From a virus: 29,771 nt of DNA. The DNA is taken from IMG/VR virus record IMGVR_UViG_3300006990_000113, positions 1 to 29,771 of that record. One strand, written 5' to 3'. A program made the position numbers and the translations under genes. The notes under the pieces are model-generated. The model was not told where the DNA came from and made no database searches. It saw only the letters and a program-made list of their open reading frames with translations. This document shows positions 6,556 through 14,018 of this stretch, in pieces (position 1 is the first letter of the stretch; each line of letters starts with the position of its first letter).

Positions 6556-6720
6556 TCAATCGTATGCGTCCCATGGGTAGCAATCAGGTGTTGATTCCTT
6601 CATGACCTCAATCAATTCCACCTTATACTCAGGAGGAATGTTCTCATTTGTTCTCATCCGAAACATGATTGCATCGGCCTGAGCGCAAGTGAGTGATGTA
6701 TAGAATAATAGTTCTATCAT
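6556..6720 (-). CDS. Small hypothetical cyanophage protein, 54 aa
   Basis: Begins MIELLFYTSLTCAQADAIMF, then RMRTNENIPPEYKVEL and ends STPDCYPWDAYD. The hydrophobic start followed by TCAQAD suggests a possible export or membrane signal, with two cysteines that could pair. I recall similar short proteins in other cyanomyoviruses but know no function. It is the first gene downstream of the promoter cluster at 6796-6824. Confidence 0.65.
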   Translation of the reverse strand: MIELLFYTSLTCAQADAIMFRMRTNENIPPEYKVELIEVMKESTPDCYPWDAYD

Positions 6721-6795
6721 GGGATGAACGGCTCCGTTCCGCGATTTACTTGCGCCAATCAGGATATAGAGTCCTGATCAGTGAACGATAGGTAC

Positions 6796-6824
6796 AGTGT
6801 ACCTCATAATATTTATAATGTCAA
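6796..6824 (-). promoter_or_regulatory. Sigma70-type promoter downstream of nrdB
   Basis: Minus strand: -35 TTGACA (6819-6824), 17-base spacer, -10 TACACT (6796-6801). It should drive the 54- and 50-aa genes up to the terminator at 6326. The -10 box is part of the small palindrome GGTACACTGTACC (6791-6803), which could be an operator. A T4 late box lies inside the spacer. Confidence 0.6.
6810..6817 (-). promoter_or_regulatory. T4-type late promoter box
   Basis: Exact TATAAATA on the minus strand, the box recognised by the T4 late sigma (gp55). Here it sits inside the spacer of the sigma70 promoter at 6796-6824, so the same gap could fire early and late. Expected late start site near 6801, leader about 80 bases. 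Confidence 0.6.
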
Positions 6825-6959
6825 GTCTCTTTTTCGCATCCTTGTGCCTGGTCGCCTAAGATCTTTCTTCAAATCGTTTAAGAATTTGATGTGATCCCCA
6901 ACAGACCTGACAGGGTTGGAGGGGATTCTCTTCTTACGCTTCCACGACTTCTTACTCAA
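6813..6959 (-). CDS. Possible small basic protein, 48 aa (TTG start)
   Basis: An open frame starting at a TTG (6957-6959) that overlaps the nrdB stop as TTGA. It reads MSKKSWKRKKRIPSNPVRSV and continues to a Lys/Arg-rich end. The composition and the stop-start overlap look genuine, and the frame fills the gap between nrdB and the promoter. The TTG start and lack of a Shine-Dalgarno keep this tentative. If real it may bind nucleic acid, judging only by charge. Confidence 0.4.
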   Translation of the reverse strand: MSKKSWKRKKRIPSNPVRSVGDHIKFLNDLKKDLRRPGTRMRKRDLTL

Positions 6960-8092
6960 AGTTGGAAGTCAGCAAACGTAGCACTCTCAACATCTTGCTT
7001 GATGCCACCGACCACATAGGATTCAATCTCAGTCTCCTGTGGAGCGTTCTGCTGACCCTTAGAGTTCAACCAGTGCTCAGTCCATGGGAGTGGATTGTTC
7101 TTAGCAGGGATATCGAACATGGGTTCGAGACCAATAGACTTCATACGACGGTTAGCGATCCACTCAACGTACTGTGAGAGTAGTCTCTCGTTCAGTCCGA
7201 TCATAGAACCTTCTTTGAATAAGAAGTTCGCCCACTCTTTCTCTTCGGTCACTGCCTCAGCAAACATCTGACGAACAGTTTCTTTCTCCTCTAATGCAAT
7301 CTCTTGCATCTCGGGATCATCACCATCCTTCCACTTCTTCAAGATCTTCTGAGTCAGAACGAGGTGCTGTGACTCATCCCTGGCAATAAGGGAGATAATT
7401 TTTGCTGAACCTTCCATGAGTTTAAGTTCACCAAAAGCAAAACTACAAGCAAAAGAAACATAGAACCGTATACCTTCAAGGATGTTAACATTAGCAATCG
7501 CCAGGTAGAGTTTACGTTTCAGATCCCTTAGTGTCTCATCACGGCAAGGAGATCCTTCCCAATGTGACGACCACATGTCACCCTCTGCCCATGAACCTAC
7601 GGCATTTAGGAATACATCATATGCTTTGGTAACAGACTTGGCACGTCTAAGGATTTGTGGTTCATCCAATGTAGTATCCAGAACAATAGAAGGGTCAGGA
7701 TATACATTCTTAATGATGTGTGTATAGGAACGAGAATGAATCTGTTCCATGAACTGCCACACACCCATGGCACCTTCCAGTTCTGGTAGAGAACAGTATG
7801 GTGAGAATGCCATACCAGGTCCACGACCTTGTACAGAATCTAGAAGGATCTGATACTTCAAGTTAGAAGTATAGATGTGTTGTTGCTGTGGGTTAAGAGT
7901 TTTGTAGTCTACTCTATCTTTTTGTAGTGATACTTCTTCGGGTCTCCAAAAGTATCCGAGTTGTGTCTGAGTTAGTTTATCAAAATCAGGATACTTGAAC
8001 TCAGCATACTGCTGCATACCTAACGGTGCTCCGAAGAACATCGGTTGTTTTTTAGTGTCAACTTTCCTGCTGTTGAAGACTGTGACTCCCAT
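6956..8092 (-). CDS. nrdB: Ribonucleotide reductase class Ia, beta subunit
   Basis: The 378-aa radical-generating subunit that partners NrdA to reduce ribonucleotides for phage DNA synthesis. Di-iron and radical residues are visible: FMEQIHSRSY (Glu116, His119 and the radical Tyr123, one position from E. coli numbering), NILEGIRFYVSF (second-helix Glu) and ARDESQHL (Glu and His ligands). The start at 8092 (MGVTVFNSRKVD) is chosen because GGAG lies six bases upstream. The longer ATG at 8125 has no Shine-Dalgarno and would lie inside the intercalated gene. The C-terminus ends ESATFADFQL, the tail that docks on NrdA. Confidence 0.95.
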   Translation of the reverse strand: MGVTVFNSRKVDTKKQPMFFGAPLGMQQYAEFKYPDFDKLTQTQLGYFWRPEEVSLQKDRVDYKTLNPQQQHIYTSNLKYQILLDSVQGRGPGMAFSPYCSLPELEGAMGVWQFMEQIHSRSYTHIIKNVYPDPSIVLDTTLDEPQILRRAKSVTKAYDVFLNAVGSWAEGDMWSSHWEGSPCRDETLRDLKRKLYLAIANVNILEGIRFYVSFACSFAFGELKLMEGSAKIISLIARDESQHLVLTQKILKKWKDGDDPEMQEIALEEKETVRQMFAEAVTEEKEWANFLFKEGSMIGLNERLLSQYVEWIANRRMKSIGLEPMFDIPAKNNPLPWTEHWLNSKGQQNAPQETEIESYVVGGIKQDVESATFADFQL

Positions 8093-8240
8093 TCTCTGCT
8101 CCGTATGTTCCGTAGTTTGTGACATAATTTAAAAATGAATTTATCCTTGGAGGGAAGTCCAAAGACTCGCAGACTGCAAGGTAGGACTCGAAGTCCTCTT
8201 GCAGTTCTACACATAACGTGATAGTGATTTCCTTAGACAT
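8058..8240 (-). CDS. Small protein between nrdA and nrdB, 60 aa
   Basis: Begins MSKEITITLCVELQEDFESY and continues with LDFPPRINSFLNYVTNYGTYG. Its ATG (8238-8240) lies in the last codons of nrdA and its end overlaps the nrdB start by 35 bases. Nearly all of the nrdA-nrdB gap is this frame. No domain recognised. Position suggests co-expression with the reductase; a regulatory role is only a guess. Confidence 0.6.
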   Translation of the reverse strand: MSKEITITLCVELQEDFESYLAVCESLDFPPRINSFLNYVTNYGTYGAENGSHSLQQQES

Positions 8241-10530
8241 TGCAGGCGTCACACTCAGACTCATCGCCACTCAAAATGTCATCGACAAGAGCATTGAGTT
8301 TCTGTTCCGTGTCATCGGTGTCTTCATCCTTCTTATTATCATAAGTGTTCTGATAGTAAGATGTCTTCCACCCATACTTGTACGTGGTTAAGAAGTCTTG
8401 TGCCATCACAGACACAGGAATCTCATTGTCATTGAACTGGGTAGGATTGTATGACCAGTTACCACTGATCGCCTGATCGAAGAACTTCTGCATCACTGCA
8501 ACAATACGAATGTAACCTGCGTTAGAAGGCATATCCCACAGCAGTGTGTAGTTGTTCTTTAATGAATTATATTGTGGAACAATCTGTTTAAGAGGTCCCT
8601 TCTTTGATTTTTTAATGGACAGGTAGTCGCGAGGTGGTTCGATTCCATTGGTTGCATTTGACACAACGGAACTACTTTCCGATGGCATCTGTGCTGACAA
8701 TGTTGAGTGCCTAAGACCGTGGGCGGCGATAGATGCTCTAAGACTTTCCCAATCATAATTGTACTCTGGTGCTGCTAGTTCGTCAACCTCCTGTTTATAT
8801 GTATCGATAGGTAGAATTCCATCATGATACTTAGTACGTTCGTATCCATCACATGCTCCCTTCTCCTTAGCGATCTGATTAGATGCTTTCAGAAGGTTGT
8901 ACTGAAACGCTTCGGTGAGTTTATGAACTTCCGTGTATGCATCAGGGTTGTCATACTTTAATCCACGTTTTGCTAGGTAATGTGCCAGACCGATGAATCC
9001 AATGCCCAGAGAGCGGCGTGAGAGGGTGCTACGACGTGCTGCTTCCACAGGATAGTCTTGATAGTCAATCAATTCTTCAAGACCACGAACAGCAAGGTCA
9101 GCAAGGTCTTCCATCTCATCAAGATCACGTAGTTTTCCTACGTTGATTGCAGATAGAATACACAATGCAATCTCACCACCATCATCATCGATATGATTAA
9201 TAGGATCAGTAGGTAGTGTGATCTCTTGACACAGGTTAGACATGTTCACCTTATCCTTGAAGGATGAGTGTGAGTTGCAGTGATCAAGATTCATCAGATA
9301 GATACGACCAGTCTCTGCTCTCTCCTTCAAGATGTTAAGGATCAGTTCTTGCGCTCCCACAGACTTTCTCTCAATGGACTCGTCTCGTTCATATTGTAGG
9401 TAGAGATCATCGAATGCATCAGTACCAAAAGCATCATAGAGACCAGGCACATTATTAGGAGAGAATAACGTAATAGATTCATTTCTAATAAATCTCTCAT
9501 AGAATATTTTACTTAACTGAATAGAGTAATCAAGTTTACGTACTCTATTATCTTCTGTACCCTTGTTATTTTTAAGAACAAGGATGTCTTCTATTTCTTG
9601 GTGCCAGATTGGGAAGTGTACTGTTGCCGATCCACCGCGAATGCCATTTTGAGTACAGCATCTGACAGTGCTTTCAAACTTTTTGAGGAATGGAATAACA
9701 CCTGTGTGTTGAACTTCTCCACCTCGGATCTTAGCGTTGATTCCACGGATTCTGCCTGCGTTGATACCGATTCCTGCACGTTGAGCAACATAGTAGCCAA
9801 TCGCCATGTCACTAGAAAAGATACTATCGAGGGTGTCATCGACATCAACAAGAACACAGCTAGCAAATTGTCGAAGTGGAGTTCGCACCCCTGCCATGAT
9901 AGGTGTGGGAATGTTGATTTGGTGCTTGCTGATTGCGTTGTAGTATCTTCTGACATAATCTAACCTGATGTCCTGTGAGTATGGTGCAAACAACGTTGCA
10001 GCAATCAACATGTACATGAACTGAGGTGTCTCATACACTTGACCGCTGCTACGATCTTGTACAAGATATTTATCAGTTACCTGTCTTAGACCAGCATATG
10101 TAAACAAGTAATCACGATCGTGGTCAACATAACTATCGAGAATGTCCCACTCTTCTTCTGAATATGATTCAAGAACAGTAGCATCATACACACCCAGCAC
10201 TACACCACGTTGAATCTGCTCATACAGATGAGGATGCCCTTCTGGATGCCCATTGTATACAGACTTACGAAGACTGAATAGGAGTAGACGTGCAGCAACG
10301 AACTGATAGTTAGGAGCATCCAGAGAGATCAAATCATTAGCAGACTTGATAAGAATCTCTTGGATGTCTGCTGTCGCAATACCATCAAAGAACTGCAAGT
10401 TAGCATTCATCTCAACTTGACTTTCAGATACACCTGCAAGGTCCTTACAAGCATGTTCAACCATCACATGAATCTTATTGAGATCTAGATCTGCAACAAC
10501 TCCATCTCTTTTTACTACTGTCGTGCTCAT
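8233..10530 (-). CDS. nrdA: Ribonucleotide reductase class Ia, alpha subunit
   Basis: The 765-aa catalytic subunit. Seen: an N-terminal ATP-cone-like start (STTVVKRDGVVADLDLNKIH), the active-site Cys in FASCVLVDVDD, the radical-site loop NLDHCNSHSS with nearby NLCQEITLPT, ALCILSAINVGKL, the paired tyrosines in GWKTSYYQNTYD that relay the radical, and the C-terminal redox pair ECDACNV. Full length for the family. The ATG at 10528-10530 overlaps the primase stop as ATGA. Works with NrdB; supplies dNTPs for replication genes further along the strand. Confidence 0.97.
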   Translation of the reverse strand: MSTTVVKRDGVVADLDLNKIHVMVEHACKDLAGVSESQVEMNANLQFFDGIATADIQEILIKSANDLISLDAPNYQFVAARLLLFSLRKSVYNGHPEGHPHLYEQIQRGVVLGVYDATVLESYSEEEWDILDSYVDHDRDYLFTYAGLRQVTDKYLVQDRSSGQVYETPQFMYMLIAATLFAPYSQDIRLDYVRRYYNAISKHQINIPTPIMAGVRTPLRQFASCVLVDVDDTLDSIFSSDMAIGYYVAQRAGIGINAGRIRGINAKIRGGEVQHTGVIPFLKKFESTVRCCTQNGIRGGSATVHFPIWHQEIEDILVLKNNKGTEDNRVRKLDYSIQLSKIFYERFIRNESITLFSPNNVPGLYDAFGTDAFDDLYLQYERDESIERKSVGAQELILNILKERAETGRIYLMNLDHCNSHSSFKDKVNMSNLCQEITLPTDPINHIDDDGGEIALCILSAINVGKLRDLDEMEDLADLAVRGLEELIDYQDYPVEAARRSTLSRRSLGIGFIGLAHYLAKRGLKYDNPDAYTEVHKLTEAFQYNLLKASNQIAKEKGACDGYERTKYHDGILPIDTYKQEVDELAAPEYNYDWESLRASIAAHGLRHSTLSAQMPSESSSVVSNATNGIEPPRDYLSIKKSKKGPLKQIVPQYNSLKNNYTLLWDMPSNAGYIRIVAVMQKFFDQAISGNWSYNPTQFNDNEIPVSVMAQDFLTTYKYGWKTSYYQNTYDNKKDEDTDDTEQKLNALVDDILSGDESECDACNV

Positions 10531-11516
10531 ACTTTTTTCCAATCTGTAAGTTTAAGTTTTGCTTGTAACCCTTGATAGGTGTTGCCTTTTATTATAGCAC
10601 TGGGGTCAAGTCCTTTCAGTACCATATCATTGATATCTTTTTGTTTAATTGTATTTGGCCATATTACTACTGGGTCTCCCTGATCAACAGTTCTCTGCAT
10701 TCTCTCAACAATCTGTCGGTTCCTTGGTTCGTTGTCGAAAACCCAGACCCTAGATCGATAAGGTAGAGAGCGGTGGTCAACATCGCTACCACACATAGCA
10801 ACAGAGTTGGTAATGAAAGTGGAGTCGAATGGTCCTTCCGTGACATAAACTGTTTCCTCAGGATTAATATTATTTTGACCGAATAGTTTTAAACGATCTT
10901 CAAACATCACGGTGATGTATCGTAACGTGCTAGTTGGTGCCAAAGATCTACCCTGGATACCAAACCAAGTACCGTCCTCGCCAATGAGAGGGATAATAAT
11001 TCTAGGTCTATCGTTTTGCAAGGATTCAAACGTTTGTTTCTGAGTGTTAACCCATCGTTTGAACTTATCTGCATAGTAAAAACATCCTATCTTCTCCTCA
11101 GGAATCAAACGATCTAGTAGATACTTCTTTGCGAGATGTTCATTATTTAGGTCTTTGATATTTACCAAACCTGATGTAGGTTTCTTAGCGAAGCGTGGTT
11201 TACTAGAAGGCACGACAACCTTAGCAACAGTTGTTGCTTTGCCAGTGGCATTGTTTCTATACTTCTCTAACTGGTACTCTGAGTACGTGTTAGGATCTTG
11301 ATCTTTTAGGAAGTTGGCAAGCGTCCTACCCATGCCACAGTTGTGACACTTGAAGACCATGCGTTGCTTCATGACAAAAAAGTATCCTCTCGCTTTGTTC
11401 TTATGCTTAGAGGAGTCCCCACAGTAGGGGCATCTAAAATTATATAGCCCGTCCTTGACCTTCTTGAACTTCTCCAACCGCCAACTCATTCTGTTGACGT
11501 AAATCTCGTCCAGCAT
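10527..11516 (-). CDS. 61: DNA primase gp61
   Basis: T4 gp61-type primase (329 aa), which makes RNA primers and works with gp41 helicase at the fork. A zinc ribbon is formed by CPYC (Cys29, Cys32) and CHNC (Cys57, Cys60) with KARGYFF between them. A TOPRIM domain follows: VYVTEGPFDSTFI (Glu227) and VWVFDNEPRNRQ (Asp261). The start at 11516 overlaps the upstream gene by 77 bases; an internal ATG at 11489 would still keep the zinc ribbon. Coupled to nrdA by ATGA. Confidence 0.93.
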   Translation of the reverse strand: MLDEIYVNRMSWRLEKFKKVKDGLYNFRCPYCGDSSKHKNKARGYFFVMKQRMVFKCHNCGMGRTLANFLKDQDPNTYSEYQLEKYRNNATGKATTVAKVVVPSSKPRFAKKPTSGLVNIKDLNNEHLAKKYLLDRLIPEEKIGCFYYADKFKRWVNTQKQTFESLQNDRPRIIIPLIGEDGTWFGIQGRSLAPTSTLRYITVMFEDRLKLFGQNNINPEETVYVTEGPFDSTFITNSVAMCGSDVDHRSLPYRSRVWVFDNEPRNRQIVERMQRTVDQGDPVVIWPNTIKQKDINDMVLKGLDPSAIIKGNTYQGLQAKLKLTDWKKV

Positions 11517-11904
11517 CAGTCATGCCCAGTACCGTGGTACCTACCATAGCAGATGAATCACTAGGTGTCAATGATCTGAGCAGTGCTTGACCTGGCACAC
11601 TGACAAGGAATGAGATGACAGCAAGTCCACCAAAGATGGACCACATCTTTTTCTCCATCATCCTGAGTCTCTCATCTACAAGACGAATGTCTCTCTCACA
11701 ACCTTTCTTGATTGTGTCACACTCTTTGGTGAGATCTGAATGAAGTCTATCGATTTTCTCAAATAGAATTCCATCAACTTCACCCTGTGTAGATAGTTTT
11801 TCGTTATGTACTGCAAGCAACTGCCCCATCTTGACGCTGTTGTCTTGCAATGAATCAACTACCTTTTCTAGTCTTTCTAGAATTGCTGAGTTAATGTCCG
11901 CCAT
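11440..11904 (-). CDS. Coiled-coil membrane protein, 154 aa
   Basis: The first 85 residues are a heptad-like, charged helix (LERLEKVVDSLQDNSV onward), followed by one hydrophobic segment SIFGGLAVISFLVSVPG (about 88-104) and a polar C-terminal tail. This topology, a long coiled coil with one transmembrane helix, is seen in phage holin accessory or inner-membrane proteins, but I cannot assign it. Its last 25 codons overlap the primase start in another frame. Confidence 0.7.
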   Translation of the reverse strand: MADINSAILERLEKVVDSLQDNSVKMGQLLAVHNEKLSTQGEVDGILFEKIDRLHSDLTKECDTIKKGCERDIRLVDERLRMMEKKMWSIFGGLAVISFLVSVPGQALLRSLTPSDSSAMVGTTVLGMTDAGRDLRQQNELAVGEVQEGQGRAI

Positions 11905-11909
11905 GTATT

Positions 11910-12281
11910 TTACATTCCTAACGCTTGTTGTCGTTTATCCCAATAAAACTTAATAACTTGGTTAGGATAAAGTCTCGTGACTTTAAACTTCTTCGCCATC
12001 TCTGGACGATAGATCTTTCTCAGTTCAATTTTAACTTGTGATTCTGACTTACCATATAGGATGAAGTCAGTCTGTCCATCTTCAAACGACACTCTGAATG
12101 GTAGATAGTTCTTATCTTGTACATGTTCAGTCGTGAGCATCTGATCGACACTCTTCTCAAACTTCCTCTTCTTCACTTTACGTTTGGTTAAACGTGTAAT
12201 GCCAGGAGGTTCGTGTGATGGGGGTAGTGCAGTCTCTGCACCAGTACCAACTGAATTAGTAGGAGCGTCTTCGTTAATCAC
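11910..12281 (-). CDS. Hypothetical cyanophage protein, 123 aa
   Basis: A Pro/Gly-rich disordered N-terminus (about 1-28), a basic stretch RLTKRKVKKRKFEKSV, then a compact domain with FRVSFEDGQTDFILYGKS and a basic end VTRLYPNQVIKFYWDKRQQ. Coupled to the upstream gene via ATGA. Probably a small DNA- or protein-binding protein by charge; no family recognised. Confidence 0.75.
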   Translation of the reverse strand: MINEDAPTNSVGTGAETALPPSHEPPGITRLTKRKVKKRKFEKSVDQMLTTEHVQDKNYLPFRVSFEDGQTDFILYGKSESQVKIELRKIYRPEMAKKFKVTRLYPNQVIKFYWDKRQQALGM

Positions 12282-12646
12282 AGGTCTTCTAGTATCTGTT
12301 TTGCTAGATCATCAACGGGAACATCTGCAAGACTACCACCGCTAGATGGATAACGGTTTAAGTATATTATAAAAGTCTTCAAGATAGACCAGTATTCCCT
12401 TTCAAGTTTGTACATTAACAGAGGTAATGTACCATCACCGAACACATTATATAGGATAATCATGTGGTTCAATATTAAGTTTGTACGCAAAACCCCCGTG
12501 CTCAGGTACCGTTTGAGTAATCTTTTAAGATACTTAAACTTCTTCATGTCTTCCATGAAGTCGTCAACGGTAACTGAGTGGGGGTTTTCGTAATACTTAA
12601 TAGCAAACATTAAATGATTGCTTTCGTTTAGTTCATCAAATCTCAT
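12278..12646 (-). CDS. Conserved hypothetical phage protein, 122 aa
   Basis: An all-helical protein beginning MRFDELNESNHLMFAIKYY with the segment GVLRTNLILNHMIILYNVFG. It resembles a family I have seen in T4-like marine phages next to replication genes, without known function. The C-terminus overlaps the next gene (ATGA). No membrane topology despite the hydrophobic helices. Confidence 0.75.
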   Translation of the reverse strand: MRFDELNESNHLMFAIKYYENPHSVTVDDFMEDMKKFKYLKRLLKRYLSTGVLRTNLILNHMIILYNVFGDGTLPLLMYKLEREYWSILKTFIIYLNRYPSSGGSLADVPVDDLAKQILEDL

Positions 12647-12662
12647 AACAAAGTGTCAGTTT

Positions 12663-13484
12663 TTAACTACCGAAGGTCAGTGTTGCTGCACCATCGGTGA
12701 TCACCTCTTCTGTACCGCCAGCAGACGTAATCTTGACGCGATACTTGTTGCCGTCCAGAGTGTCGCCAGCGAGACCACTGTAAGCAAGAGTTGCGGTCGT
12801 GAAGTCTGCATAGGTGATGCCAGTGTCAAGGGAAGCAGAGATGTTAGTCCAACGCTTACCGCTTGCTGTCTGACGTTGCCAGACGTATGCAAGAGCACCA
12901 GGTGTGCCTGTGGTGGAGGTGGTAAGAGTAAACGTACCAGCGCCAGAGGAAGATGTAGAAGCAGCAGGTTGTGCAGTAACAGTTACAGCAGATGCCACGT
13001 CGGCAACCACAGTATCGTCAGCGTCATCACCAGCAGCGGCAGCAGTAGCATGGACGAATGCTAAGCACTCTGCCTTATGCTTGGTGTCACCAGCAGCAGT
13101 GGTGTATGTGCGATACAACCACCAACCAGGACTATTGATACCACGAGACTTGTTCTCAGCGAGCACCATCTCAGTAGTGTCAACGAACACGAGATCGTAT
13201 GCGTTGCTGTCACCACCCTTAATAACGAACTCAGCAACTGCCTTAGGAGCAGTCCTGCGGACAGCACCAGCGAGAGCAGCATCAGTGCTACCTGCATATG
13301 CTTTGTGCAATTCAACTGTGGTGGTGCTTGTCACTTGCTTAACAATGTAAGCAACACTGGATAGTTCCAGAATGTCACCTACGACTACGGTGTCTGCTGC
13401 ATTCTTCGTAACAGTGGCGTCACCATTGGTGACCGCTACGTTGTTCGCGAAAGTTGCGGCATCAATTTTTCCAAATACAGCCAT
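12663..13484 (-). CDS. Virion structural protein with C-terminal Ig-like domain (273 aa)
   Basis: The N-terminal part (MAVFGKIDAATFANNVAVT, to about residue 160) looks like a conserved cyanophage head or tail decoration protein. The C-terminal part, about 165-273, has the pattern of a bacterial/phage Ig-like domain: FTLTTSTTGTPGALAYVWQ, then KRWTNIS, then GNKYRVKITSAGG. The composition is rich in Ala, Thr and Val with almost no Cys, typical of capsid decoration proteins. It has its own T4 late box 36 bases upstream and GAGAG before the ATG, so it is probably made late and abundantly. Confidence 0.8.
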   Translation of the reverse strand: MAVFGKIDAATFANNVAVTNGDATVTKNAADTVVVGDILELSSVAYIVKQVTSTTTVELHKAYAGSTDAALAGAVRRTAPKAVAEFVIKGGDSNAYDLVFVDTTEMVLAENKSRGINSPGWWLYRTYTTAAGDTKHKAECLAFVHATAAAAGDDADDTVVADVASAVTVTAQPAASTSSSGAGTFTLTTSTTGTPGALAYVWQRQTASGKRWTNISASLDTGITYADFTTATLAYSGLAGDTLDGNKYRVKITSAGGTEEVITDGAATLTFGS

Positions 13485-13519
13485 TGTTCTCTCTTAATTG
13501 AAGGGTTTGTCCTATAACT

Positions 13520-13527
13520 TATTTATA
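13520..13527 (-). promoter_or_regulatory. T4-type late promoter for the Ig-like structural gene
   Basis: Exact TATAAATA on the minus strand, about 36 bases upstream of the ATG at 13484 and directly after an intrinsic terminator. Expected start near 13511, giving a leader of about 27 bases. Together they insulate the structural gene from the unit upstream. Confidence 0.8.
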
Positions 13528-13537
13528 AAAAGAAAGA

Positions 13538-13558
13538 GACCGACCCAAGGGATCAGTC
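13538..13558 (-). terminator. Intrinsic terminator after the 67-aa gene
   Basis: Minus strand: GACTGATCC pairs with GGGTCGGTC (9 bp, including G-U pairs) around a CTT loop, followed by TCTTTCTTTTT. The stem starts inside the stop region of the 67-aa gene and ends the unit that comes down from 19.8 kb. Confidence 0.75.
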
Positions 13559-13756
13559 TTCTTCGCGAGCAGCGATTGCTTTGGTTACAACTTCGAGAAG
13601 TTGATCGTCCATGTCAGTCTTGGTTAACTTAACTGCCTTAGCAAGAATAACAAGACAGATCTCAACAAGTTTCTCACCCAGTTCTTCATTGTCAGGCACC
13701 TTAGCAACAGCGTCAGAGATAATTTTCTTCGCTAGTGGGAGTAAAAATCCAAGCAT
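13553..13756 (-). CDS. Hypothetical cyanophage protein, 67 aa
   Basis: Helical protein beginning MLGFLLPLAKKIISDAVAKV with an amphipathic N-terminus that could touch a membrane or another virion protein, then a charged helix and acidic tail. Similar short proteins occur beside structural genes in cyanomyoviruses. The stop lies within the terminator stem. No Shine-Dalgarno; a perfect palindrome lies 10-23 bases upstream of the ATG. Confidence 0.75.
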   Translation of the reverse strand: MLGFLLPLAKKIISDAVAKVPDNEELGEKLVEICLVILAKAVKLTKTDMDDQLLEVVTKAIAAREED

Positions 13757-13765
13757 GGTTTATAC

Positions 13766-13779
13766 GAGTAACGTTACTC
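13766..13779. promoter_or_regulatory. 14-bp perfect palindrome upstream of the 67-aa gene
   Basis: GAGTAACGTTACTC reads the same on both strands and lies between the 76-aa and 67-aa genes. A TATAGA-like box (13779-13784, minus strand) adjoins it, but without a good -35. It could be an operator or an RNA hairpin near the ribosome binding region. Confidence 0.35.
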
Positions 13780-13787
13780 TATATAGG

Positions 13788-14018
13788 CTAATCTGCTGTG
13801 AACTTTTTATCTTTCATGTAACCCCACTTACCTTTATGAAGGGCGCGTACACCTTTACTAGTCTTAGTAGGAGCATCATCAGGTTTCTTCACAAAGTCTT
13901 TGTAACGCTTGCCATATTTCATGCGAGCGTCTTGTTCTTTGTGCTTCTCAGCATCAGATGCTCTCTTCTTCATATACTTCTTATCAGAAAGGATTGAAGA
14001 AGAGATTTCGTTAATCAC
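13788..14018 (-). CDS. Small Lys-rich structural-type protein, 76 aa
   Basis: Begins MINEISSSILSDKKYMKKRA and is dominated by Lys, Arg and Asp, with no hydrophobic core. Coupled to the upstream gene by ATGA, and similar in composition to the next two genes, suggesting a set of basic internal virion or DNA-associated proteins. No domain recognised. Confidence 0.75.
   Translation of the reverse strand: MINEISSSILSDKKYMKKRASDAEKHKEQDARMKYGKRYKDFVKKPDDAPTKTSKGVRALHKGKWGYMKDKKFTAD

Noticed and set aside
6305-6583. Longer N-terminus for TalC
   Set aside because: It would cross an intrinsic terminator and the 50-aa gene; the conserved TalC start MKIFLDSS is at 6304.
8093-8125. Upstream ATG for nrdB at 8125
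   Set aside because: No Shine-Dalgarno, extra residues without family similarity, and the 8092 start places the di-iron and radical residues within one position of E. coli numbering.
9598-9963. Plus-strand and minus-strand 121-codon frames inside nrdA
   Set aside because: Both are shadows of the well-conserved nrdA coding region.
12904-13350. Plus-strand Val/Ala-rich frames opposite the Ig-like gene
   Set aside because: Low-complexity shadow of the structural gene's Ala/Thr/Val codons.
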